Part shown: in pieces, positions 45,593 to 53,016 of the stretch
Layout: each line of letters starts with the position of its first letter
How positions within the stretch are numbered: the stretch's first letter is position 1
From: Rhodocyclaceae bacterium
GTDB taxonomy: Bacteria > Pseudomonadota > Gammaproteobacteria > Burkholderiales > Rhodocyclaceae
Length of the DNA stretch: 64,000 nt
Assembly: GCA_026417115.1 (NCBI GenBank)
Contig: JAOADW010000009.1
Span: 61,190 to 125,189 of the forward strand
Direction of reading: 5' to 3'
The notes under the pieces: generated by a model
Database searches by the model: none
What the model saw: the letters and a program-made list of their open reading frames with translations, nothing else
Told to the model about the DNA's origin: nothing
Made by a program: the position numbers and the translations under genes

Positions 45593-45633
45593 CGCGCAGG
45601 CATGGCAGGCTGGGAAGCAAAGCGATAAGACGC

Positions 45634-45699
45634 GAATGATACGCTGGCAAACGCTTTCTTTTCAGAAAGAAAGCGTTTCTGACGAAAGTTGTATCATTC
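45634..45699. repeat. Nested inverted repeats between the ABC operon and the chemoreceptor gene
   Basis: A perfect 13-bp inverted repeat, AAACGCTTTCTTT (45649-45661) and AAAGAAAGCGTTT (45666-45678) around TCAG, is enclosed by a second perfect 9-bp pair, GAATGATAC (45634-45642) and GTATCATTC (45691-45699). The two symmetry centres differ by only 3 bp. No T tract follows either arm, so it is not a simple terminator. It occupies the 165-nt gap between two divergent starts and probably is an operator or a structured control site for one or both genes. Confidence 0.75.
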
Positions 45700-45757
45700 T
45701 CCTTTACCTAGAGTTGGCGGCTCACCAAGGTTGAGCAAATGAGAGGAGAAACGCGAA

Positions 45758-46882
45758 ATGTTTTGCGGCGCTTACAAGAAGAAGATCGAAGACCTCACGC
45801 AGATGCTGCAAGCCGAACAAGCGAAAAACGCATCCCTTGCCGAGGAGCTGGCGCAGGAGCGCGGCAAAAGCCAGAGACTGGCGGCGCAAATCAGTGAGGT
45901 TTCCGGCGATCTGGATCGCTGCCAGCGCATCTACAAGACGATGCAATCCTTTGGTGAATCCTTGCTGGAAATCCAGCGTTCCCAACTCGCGATCGCCAAT
46001 GCGATGCGGGAAGAGAAAAAACACGCTTACGAAGCCGCGACGACGTCGAATCATAGCCTGGACAGCATCAAAGGCATCGTCGCGGCGCTTGCGGGCATGG
46101 CGGCGGATACCGCGAACGTTTCCGGCAAAGTCGGCGCGTTGGCCGAGCGCGCGCAACAGATTGGCGGCATCGTGCAGTTGATTCGGGAAATCGCCGACCA
46201 GACGAACCTCTTGGCGCTCAATGCGGCGATCGAGGCGGCGCGCGCGGGTGAGCAGGGGCGCGGCTTCGCTGTCGTAGCCGATGAGGTGAGGAAGCTTGCT
46301 GAACGGACGGCTGCCGCGACCAATGAAATCTCGGGCCTGGTAGCCGCGATTCAGGACGAAACGCGACAAACGCGCGAGCAGATGGAAGTGTGGTCGGCGC
46401 ATACCACTCAGTTCGGCTCACAAGGCGAGGCTGCGGAACACGATATGCGTTCCTTGGCCACGCTTTCGCAGCAGATGGGGAAGACGATTGCAGCCTCGGC
46501 CTTGCGCAGTTTCACAGAGGTGGCCAAGATCGACCATCTCGTCTATAAGTTCGAGGTTTATCGGGTTTTGATGGGGGTTTCCAGCAAACGCATCGAAGAG
46601 TTCGCCCCGCATACGGCATGCCGCCTCGGGAAATGGTATTACGAGGGAGAGGGGCGCGAGTGTTTCTCGAAACTGCCCGGTTATGCGGATCTGGAAAAAC
46701 CACACAAAGACTTCCATACGGCGGCGCTCGCAGCGCTCGCGGCGCATCAGAAAGGGGAGGTGGATGCGTGTTTTGCGCATATCGCCGAGATGGAAACAGA
46801 AAGCTTCAAAGTGCTCGAAACGCTCGAGCGCCTGGCGGCTTCTGCCCAGAGCAGTCCTGCCTGGTCGTGTCGTTCGGCTTGA
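45758..46882 (+). CDS. Soluble methyl-accepting chemotaxis protein with C-terminal zinc-binding CZB domain
   Basis: 374 residues with no membrane helix. An N-terminal coiled coil (7-60) leads to the conserved signalling hairpin tip ([20 protein letters not shown], 144-163), and a C-terminal CZB domain follows with the 3His-1Cys set H260, C288 (in [10 protein letters not shown]), H316 and H320. TlpD-like cytoplasmic receptors of this layout sense zinc, reactive chlorine or oxidative and energy cues. The signalling region is short for an MCP. A strong AGGAGAAA ribosome binding site is present. It diverges from the cyanophycin-associated ABC operon. Confidence 0.92.
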   Translation: MFCGAYKKKIEDLTQMLQAEQAKNASLAEELAQERGKSQRLAAQISEVSGDLDRCQRIYKTMQSFGESLLEIQRSQLAIANAMREEKKHAYEAATTSNHSLDSIKGIVAALAGMAADTANVSGKVGALAERAQQIGGIVQLIREIADQTNLLALNAAIEAARAGEQGRGFAVVADEVRKLAERTAAATNEISGLVAAIQDETRQTREQMEVWSAHTTQFGSQGEAAEHDMRSLATLSQQMGKTIAASALRSFTEVAKIDHLVYKFEVYRVLMGVSSKRIEEFAPHTACRLGKWYYEGEGRECFSKLPGYADLEKPHKDFHTAALAALAAHQKGEVDACFAHIAEMETESFKVLETLERLAASAQSSPAWSCRSA

Positions 46883-47238
46883 GTCAGGCTTCTCTTTTCG
46901 TGCGATTTTCGCGGGCAAGGCAGGGAAATCCTCGCTTGGCTACGCGGTTAGCTTGGCAGCGGAGAAGAGGAGAATTCCAAGGGGATCGGCAAACAGCGGC
47001 ATCCCGCATACTCGTTGTGTAGAGCTGAGCCGTTGGGCGCCATCTTTGGAAAAACCGATTGGCTGTCATCGCTTTCGCCGCTGCGTCGTTATTGTCGAAA
47101 AGCGCCATCCATCGTGCCAGAAGGGGATGTCTCGTCGAAGACATGGCCAAGCGCCGAGGAGGAAAACGAAAGCAAGCGGGGTTTTAGGTTTTTTGCGCGC
47201 CGAAGATTCTTCTTTTTTGATTTTCCGATAGTGAAAAC
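46883..47238. other. 356-nt intergenic region before cphA', no gene recognised
   Basis: Between the chemoreceptor stop and the cphA' start no reading frame resembles a protein I know. Short frames on both strands have no good ribosome binding site or domain. Near the 3' end a small AAGATTCTT dyad followed by six T (about 47202-47219) could be a weak terminator, and the region probably holds the cphA' promoter. No consensus promoter is evident. Confidence 0.5.
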
Positions 47239-49395
47239 GTGTCCATCGAATTTCTCAAGTTCGTGCATCTGAGGGGTCCCAACATGTGGACCTATCGGCC
47301 GGTGATCGAAGCTTGGATCGACATCGGCGACCTCGAAAATTCCCCGTCCAACACCATTCCGGGCTTCAATCAGCGTCTGATCGAGTGGCTGCCGAGTTTG
47401 CGCACGCATCGATGCAGCTATGGCGAGGAGGGAGGCTTTTTGCGGCGGCTCGAGGAAGGTACATGGCCTGCCCACATCCTCGAGCATGTCACGTTGGAGC
47501 TGCAAAACCAGGCGGGCATGCCGGGAGGTTTTGGTCGCGCCCGCAGCATGACGCAGATCGGGCGCTACAAAGTCGTCGTGCGTGCGTGGCATCCCGACGT
47601 CACGCTCGCGGCCTTGCATGCCGCGCGCGACCTCGTGATGGCGGCGATCGAGGACAAGCCGTTTCCTGTCGTCGAGACGATCAGGCAGTTGCGCGAACTC
47701 GCCGACCGACGCATGCTTGGCCCTTCGACGACGGCCATCGTCGAAGCCGCCAATGACAAACCCCGGCGTATTCCTTTCATTCGCCTCAATGAAGGCAATC
47801 TCGTACAGCTCGGCTATGGCGCCCGCTCGCGCCGCATTTGGACGGCCGAAACCGAAAAGACTTCGGCGATTGCCGAATCGATCGCCAGCGACAAGGATTT
47901 GACCAAGAGGCTCTTGGCCGCTGCCGGCGTGCCTGTGCCGGAAGGACGGACGGTCGAGAGTCCCGCGGATGCCTGGGCGGCTGCCGAAGAAATCGGCCTA
48001 CCCGTCGCCGTCAAACCCCTAGACGCCAATCATGGGCGGGGAGTCTCCCTCGATCTCAAGACGCGCGACGAAGTCGAGGCTGCATACGCCGTCGCCGAAC
48101 GGGAAGGCAGCGGCGTCATGGTCGAGCGTTACATCCGCGGCGAAGAGCACCGCTTGCTCGTGGTCGGACGTACGATGGTGGCGGCCTGTAAAGGAGAAAG
48201 CATCTATATCACCGGCGACGGTCAGCAGACGGTGAGAGAGTTGATCGAAAGCCAGGTCAATACCGATCCACGGCGCGGATTCGAAGAGGAATTTCCACTC
48301 GAAACCATCGTCTTCGACAAAGATCCCTTGGTGCAGCTGATCCTCAAGCGCCAGGGTTTTTCTGGCGACGATGTGCCGGCGGCAGGGCAGAAATTGCTCG
48401 TGCAGCGTACCGGCACCTATGCGATCGACGTCACCGATGCGGTGCATCCCGAAACGGCTTGGCTCGCTTGTTTGGCTGCGCGCGTCGTCGGTCTCGACAT
48501 TGCCGGCATCGACCTCGTCTGCGAGGACATTTCCCAGCCGCTTTCTCCTCAGCAGGGTGCGATCGTTGAAGTCAATGCCGGGCCCAGTCTTTTGATGCAC
48601 CTCAAACCCGCTGTCGGCAAACCGCGACCGGTTGGACAGGCAATCGTCGAGCATTTGTTTCCTGCGCAAGACGACGGACGCATTCCGATCGTCGGCGTGA
48701 GCGGAAGCCGCGCCACCACGATGACGGCGCGGCTCATCGAGCGCCTGCTCAGGCTCACGGGCAAAAAAACGGGGCTTGCCTGTGCCGATGGGCTGTTTCT
48801 CGGCGAACGGTGCGTCGATGCAAGGGATGCCACGCGCTGGGAACCTGGCCAGCGTTTGCTCATGAATCGCAACGTCGAGGCCGCCGTCTTCGAAAGCACG
48901 GTGCATACGCTTGCAACGGAAGGGCTTCCCTATGATCGCTGCGAGATCGGCGTGGTGACGAAGATCGATGCCGATCGCTTTTATCCGGAGCATGAAATCA
49001 CTACGTCCGAGCTGCTCTTTCGCGTCTATCGCACGCAAATCGATGTGGTCCTGGAAAGAGGGGCCGCCGTGCTCAATGCCGATGATCCGATGGCTGTGGA
49101 GCTCGCAAACCTCTCCGATGGCGAGGTCGTCTTTTTCGGGCAGGACGTTGCCTCTGCAGTGATCCTTGGCCAGCGGCAGAAAGGTGGCCGCGCATTGTTG
49201 CGTCGTGATGATGAGATCGTGTTGGCGGTAGGCGCCGAGGAATCCCCGCTTGTCAAGCTTGCGCGCATTCCCGCTTGGGAAGGCGATGCCGATGCGCATC
49301 TAGCCGTGCTCGCAGCCCTTGCTGCAGGCTGGGCATTGGGATTGTCGCCGGAGATCTTGCGTGCGGGCGTCGAAACCTTCCTTCCTGACTTCTAA
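47239..49395 (+). CDS. cphA': Cyanophycin synthetase-like protein CphA' with degenerate, truncated Mur-ligase half
   Basis: 718 residues, start GTG. The N-terminal domain (LRGPNMW, FGRARSMTQIG) and ATP-grasp domain (EKTSAIAESIASDKDLTKRLL, PVAVKPLDANHGRGVSL, EVNAGPSLLMHL) parallel CphA. In the Mur-ligase part the P-loop reads GSRATTM (489-495) where CphA has GTNGKTT, so the ATP-binding Lys is Thr. The protein stops about 140 residues early and lacks the whole C-terminal ligase domain seen in cphA. Aspartate addition could persist; arginine addition is not expected. The frame is open and well conserved, so this is a distinct paralogue rather than a fresh pseudogene. cphA follows 36 nt later. 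Confidence 0.88.
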   Translation: MSIEFLKFVHLRGPNMWTYRPVIEAWIDIGDLENSPSNTIPGFNQRLIEWLPSLRTHRCSYGEEGGFLRRLEEGTWPAHILEHVTLELQNQAGMPGGFGRARSMTQIGRYKVVVRAWHPDVTLAALHAARDLVMAAIEDKPFPVVETIRQLRELADRRMLGPSTTAIVEAANDKPRRIPFIRLNEGNLVQLGYGARSRRIWTAETEKTSAIAESIASDKDLTKRLLAAAGVPVPEGRTVESPADAWAAAEEIGLPVAVKPLDANHGRGVSLDLKTRDEVEAAYAVAEREGSGVMVERYIRGEEHRLLVVGRTMVAACKGESIYITGDGQQTVRELIESQVNTDPRRGFEEEFPLETIVFDKDPLVQLILKRQGFSGDDVPAAGQKLLVQRTGTYAIDVTDAVHPETAWLACLAARVVGLDIAGIDLVCEDISQPLSPQQGAIVEVNAGPSLLMHLKPAVGKPRPVGQAIVEHLFPAQDDGRIPIVGVSGSRATTMTARLIERLLRLTGKKTGLACADGLFLGERCVDARDATRWEPGQRLLMNRNVEAAVFESTVHTLATEGLPYDRCEIGVVTKIDADRFYPEHEITTSELLFRVYRTQIDVVLERGAAVLNADDPMAVELANLSDGEVVFFGQDVASAVILGQRQKGGRALLRRDDEIVLAVGAEESPLVKLARIPAWEGDADAHLAVLAALAAGWALGLSPEILRAGVETFLPDF

Positions 49396-49431
49396 TCGTC
49401 GCTTTCCTCGTTCCACCATTTTTGAGACGTC

Positions 49432-52017
49432 ATGCAAATCACCCGTCTGCGCGCTTTGAGAGGCCCCAATCTCTGGTCTCGGCATACCTCCATCGAAGCA
49501 TTGGTGCATTGCGAAACACCCGGCGAGTGCGCCATCAGCCAATTGCCGGGTTTCGAAGCGCGCATCCGTGCGCGTTTCCCGGCGATTGGCGCGATGCGGC
49601 CGATCGGCTATGAAGGTGATCTTTCTTTGGCGCATGCGCTGCAGTTCGCGGCCTTGAACTTGCAGGCGGAAGCGGGCTGCCGCGTCACCTTCAGTCATAC
49701 CGCGCCCACCCATGAGGCGGGCGTCTATCAAGTCGTCGTCGAATACAGCGAAGAAGAAGTCGGGCGGCTGGCTTTTTCTTGGGCGGAAACATTGGTACGG
49801 GCGGCGCTCGAGGATGCGCCCTTCGATCTCGAAGCGGCGCTTCAGGCTTTGCGCGAGCTCGACGCAGACGTGCGTCTGGGTCCCTCGACGGGAGCCATCG
49901 TGAAGGCGGCGCTTGCGCGCGGCATCCCTTATCGGCGCTTGACCTCTGGCAGTCTCGTGCAATTTGGTTGGGGCGCGAAGCAACGGCGGATCCAGGCCGC
50001 GGAAATCGACGCGACTTCGGCGATCGCCGAAGAAATCGCGCAAGACAAAGAGCTCACCAAGCGTTTTCTCGTCGCGGCGGGCGTGCCCACGCCCATTGGC
50101 CGCGTCGTCGACGAACTCGAAGGGGGTTGGCGGGCAGCGCTGGAGATCGGCTTGCCTGTCGTGACCAAGCCCTATGATGGCAACCAGGGCAAGGGGGTGA
50201 CGGTCAATATCGCGAGCCGAGAGCATTTCGAGATGGCTTTTGCGGCTGCGAAAGCGATCAGCGACCATGTGCTGGTCGAGAAATTCATCACGGGCAACGA
50301 CTTCCGCTTGCTCGTCGTCGGCGACAAACTCGTCGCCGCTGCACGGCGTGATCCCCCCCATGTGATCGGCGATGGCGTGCATACGATTCGCGAGCTCGTC
50401 GAGATCGTCAACCGCGATCCGCGCCGCGGGGAAGGCCATGCCACCTCGCTGACCAAGATCCGACTGGACGAAATCGCGCGCGCACGCTTGGCGCAGCAGG
50501 GATATGACGAGGAAACCGTCCTTCCCAAGGGAGCGCGAGCGGTCCTGCGCAACAACGCCAATTTGTCGACGGGCGGCACGGCCACCGATGTCACCGAAGA
50601 CGTGCATCCGGAAGTGGCCGAGCGAGCCATCGCCGCGGCCAAGATGGTGGGGCTTGACATCGCCGGTGTCGATGTCGTCTGTGAGGACATTGGCCGTCCG
50701 CTCGAAGAGCAAGGCGGAGGCATCGTCGAGGTCAATGCGGCGCCTGGCCTGCGCATGCATCTCGATCCTTCCTATGGCAAGGGGCGAGACGTCGGTGCAG
50801 CGATCATCGATCTGCTGTTTCCTGTCGGCGAAAATGGCCGCATCCCAGTCGTCGCGGTTTCCGGCACGAACGGGAAAACCACGACCGTGCGGTTGACCGC
50901 TCACCTCATTGCGCAGACGGGCAAGACAGTAGGGTATACGACCACCGATGGCGTCTATGTCGGGGGGCGCTGCATCGATCGGGGCGATTGTAGTGGCCCC
51001 AAGAGCGCGCGCAATGTGCTTTCCCATCCCGACGTCGAGGCGGCTGTCTTGGAAACGGCGCGCGGCGGCATCTTGCGTGAAGGGCTAGGCTTCGACCGTT
51101 GTGATGTGGCCGTGATCACGAATCTCGGCATGGGCGATCACCTGGGACTCAACTACATCATGACGCCCGAAGAACTCGCCGTCGTGAAACGAGTGATCGT
51201 GCACAACGTCATGCCGCAACAGGGCTATGCGGTGCTCAATGCCGCGGACCCGCATGTCGCCAGAATGGCCAAGGGATGCCCAGGGCAAGTGATCTTTTTT
51301 GCGCAGGATGGCGCGCATCCAGTGCTCATGACGCATCGCGCCCAAGGCAAGCGCTGTGTTTGGCGCGAGGGCGATGCCATCGTCTGTGGCGAGGGGGCAT
51401 TCAGCGAGCGACTCCTCCTTGCCGAGATTCCGCTTACGCGAGGCGGCAGCATCCCCTTTCAGGTCGATAATGCGATGGCCGCGATCGCTGCAGTCTGGGC
51501 ATTGGGGTTGCCTTGGCCACAGATCCGACAGGGGCTTGCCACCTTCGAAAACAACGACGCCACCGTGCCCGGCCGCTTCAACATTTTCGAGTATCGCGGC
51601 GCGACGCTGATCGCCGATTACGGCCATAACCCAGACGCGATGCAAGCCCTGGTCGCCGCCGTCGCTGCCTTGCCGGCCAATCGCCGCTGGGTGGTGATCA
51701 GTGGCGCGGGCGATCGGCGCGATGAAGACATCATTCAGCAAACCGAGATCCTCGGCGCCCATTTCGATGGCGCGATCCTTTATCAAGACGCCTGTCAGCG
51801 GGGCCGTGCCGATGGCGAGGTGCTGGCGCTTTTGCGCAAAGGGCTGGAGGGCGCTCGCCGCACGCGCGAAATCGAAGAAATCCGCGGCGAATTTCTCGCC
51901 ATCGATACGGCGCTTGCCAAATTGCGCGCCGGCGATTTGTGCTTGATCCTCATCGATCAAGTCGAGGAGGCCTTGGCGCACATCAAGCAGCGCATTGCCG
52001 AAAGCCGCGCTGGCTGA
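49432..52017 (+). CDS. cphA: Cyanophycin synthetase
   Basis: 861 residues making multi-L-arginyl-poly-L-aspartate, a nitrogen and carbon reserve, without ribosomes. Domains in order: N-terminal substrate domain (LRGPNLWSRHTSIEALV), ATP-grasp domain that adds Asp (DKELTKRFLVAAGVPTP, KPYDGNQGKGVTV, EVNAAPGLRMHL), and a MurE-like domain that adds Arg with P-loop GTNGKTT (478-484), TARGGILREGLGF, NNDATVPGRFN and DYGHNPDAMQAL. It is preceded by the degenerate paralogue cphA'. No cyanophycinase gene lies in the window. It ends 10 nt before the convergent rdgC. Confidence 0.97.
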   Translation: MQITRLRALRGPNLWSRHTSIEALVHCETPGECAISQLPGFEARIRARFPAIGAMRPIGYEGDLSLAHALQFAALNLQAEAGCRVTFSHTAPTHEAGVYQVVVEYSEEEVGRLAFSWAETLVRAALEDAPFDLEAALQALRELDADVRLGPSTGAIVKAALARGIPYRRLTSGSLVQFGWGAKQRRIQAAEIDATSAIAEEIAQDKELTKRFLVAAGVPTPIGRVVDELEGGWRAALEIGLPVVTKPYDGNQGKGVTVNIASREHFEMAFAAAKAISDHVLVEKFITGNDFRLLVVGDKLVAAARRDPPHVIGDGVHTIRELVEIVNRDPRRGEGHATSLTKIRLDEIARARLAQQGYDEETVLPKGARAVLRNNANLSTGGTATDVTEDVHPEVAERAIAAAKMVGLDIAGVDVVCEDIGRPLEEQGGGIVEVNAAPGLRMHLDPSYGKGRDVGAAIIDLLFPVGENGRIPVVAVSGTNGKTTTVRLTAHLIAQTGKTVGYTTTDGVYVGGRCIDRGDCSGPKSARNVLSHPDVEAAVLETARGGILREGLGFDRCDVAVITNLGMGDHLGLNYIMTPEELAVVKRVIVHNVMPQQGYAVLNAADPHVARMAKGCPGQVIFFAQDGAHPVLMTHRAQGKRCVWREGDAIVCGEGAFSERLLLAEIPLTRGGSIPFQVDNAMAAIAAVWALGLPWPQIRQGLATFENNDATVPGRFNIFEYRGATLIADYGHNPDAMQALVAAVAALPANRRWVVISGAGDRRDEDIIQQTEILGAHFDGAILYQDACQRGRADGEVLALLRKGLEGARRTREIEEIRGEFLAIDTALAKLRAGDLCLILIDQVEEALAHIKQRIAESRAG

Positions 52018-52027
52018 AGCGGCGGAG

Positions 52028-52927
52028 CTAAACGACTTTCTTTTCTCCACCGAGCGCCGCGAGCAAGTCGTCGATCAATTCGCTCAGCTCGCCCGTCATC
52101 AGCGCGAAGTCTGCTATCTGAGGGAGGGCGCCGGCCTCGATGGCCTGCGCCGCCCGCTCTTTGAGGACGTCGAGAAAATTCAAGCGGCGAATTTGCAGCG
52201 GCTCCATCAACACGAAGGCAACGCGCTCTCGCCAGGACATTCCCAGCTTGGTGACGCGCTTGCCGGCAGCGATGTGCGAGCGCACTTCCTCGCCGCCAAT
52301 GTCATGGCGCACATAACGAATGGCGACGGATGCCTGATGGGGCGGCTTCAATTCGAGATCATTCTCGAAAACGAAGGGCGCCGGCGGTTCATGCGCCGCA
52401 AGCCAATCGGTCATTGCCGTGCCCACATTCACCTGGGTGCTCAGCAGGCGTGGAGAGAAGTCCTCCAACGTGGCGACCAGCACCTCGATGGCTTCGTCGG
52501 CGCGTGCATCCGAGCCGGCATCGATCGCGAGGCGGCGGCGTTGGGGATCGATCCAGATCCAGGTCGTGCGTCGTTGCGGAAGCGCTTTGGGCAAGAGCTC
52601 TTCGGCGACTTGCTCGGCGATGCGCCGGGCTTCTTGACGACTGAGCTTGCGGTTTTCTTGCTTTTCGCAGGCGCGTTGTCGTTCTTGCGCCATCTGCCGA
52701 ATCACCGTCGCAGGGAGTAACTTCTGCTCGACGCCCAAGGCCAGCAGCCAATGCCCGCGAACCTCGACAAGCGGCTCTCCTTCCCCCAACGGGGGGAGAA
52801 AGCCGCGGCTGATCAGCTCATAGCGGCCACAGGGCGTAAGAGGCCGGCGCGCCAGGGCTTCGCGGCAAGCGTCAGCCGTCGGCAGTTCGCCCGCGAGGCG
52901 ATAAAGGCGAAGATTCTTGAACCACAT
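52028..52927 (-). CDS. rdgC: Recombination-associated protein RdgC
   Basis: 299 residues. RdgC forms a ring around DNA and limits RecA loading. The family opening MWFKNLRLYRL, CGRYELISRGFLPPLGEGEPLVE, and the LLPATVIRQMAQER segment are all present. It is on the minus strand, 89 nt downstream of the c-di-GMP operon, and converges on cphA. It may be read from that operon or from its own promoter; no clear promoter is seen in the gap. Confidence 0.95.
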   Translation of the reverse strand: MWFKNLRLYRLAGELPTADACREALARRPLTPCGRYELISRGFLPPLGEGEPLVEVRGHWLLALGVEQKLLPATVIRQMAQERQRACEKQENRKLSRQEARRIAEQVAEELLPKALPQRRTTWIWIDPQRRRLAIDAGSDARADEAIEVLVATLEDFSPRLLSTQVNVGTAMTDWLAAHEPPAPFVFENDLELKPPHQASVAIRYVRHDIGGEEVRSHIAAGKRVTKLGMSWRERVAFVLMEPLQIRRLNFLDVLKERAAQAIEAGALPQIADFALMTGELSELIDDLLAALGGEKKVV

Positions 52928-53016
52928 GTCCTAAGCGGAAAAATTGGCAAAGACAGCCCAAGCGCTTGCGTCAATTCCAAGAAAGCGAAAGGAAAAGAAA
53001 AGCCCCTCGCATTCGG

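Noticed and set aside
45649..45678. The 13-bp palindrome as an intrinsic terminator
   Set aside because: Neither flank has a T tract, and the site lies between two divergent starts rather than after a gene.
46884..47272. Short frames on both strands in the gap before cphA'
   Set aside because: No ribosome binding site, no family resemblance and overlapping conflicting frames; treated as noncoding.
47239..49395. cphA' as a recent frameshifted or truncated pseudogene of cphA
   Set aside because: The frame is open for 718 codons with conserved N-terminal and ATP-grasp motifs, and a second shortened CphA' beside cphA is a known pattern in betaproteobacteria.
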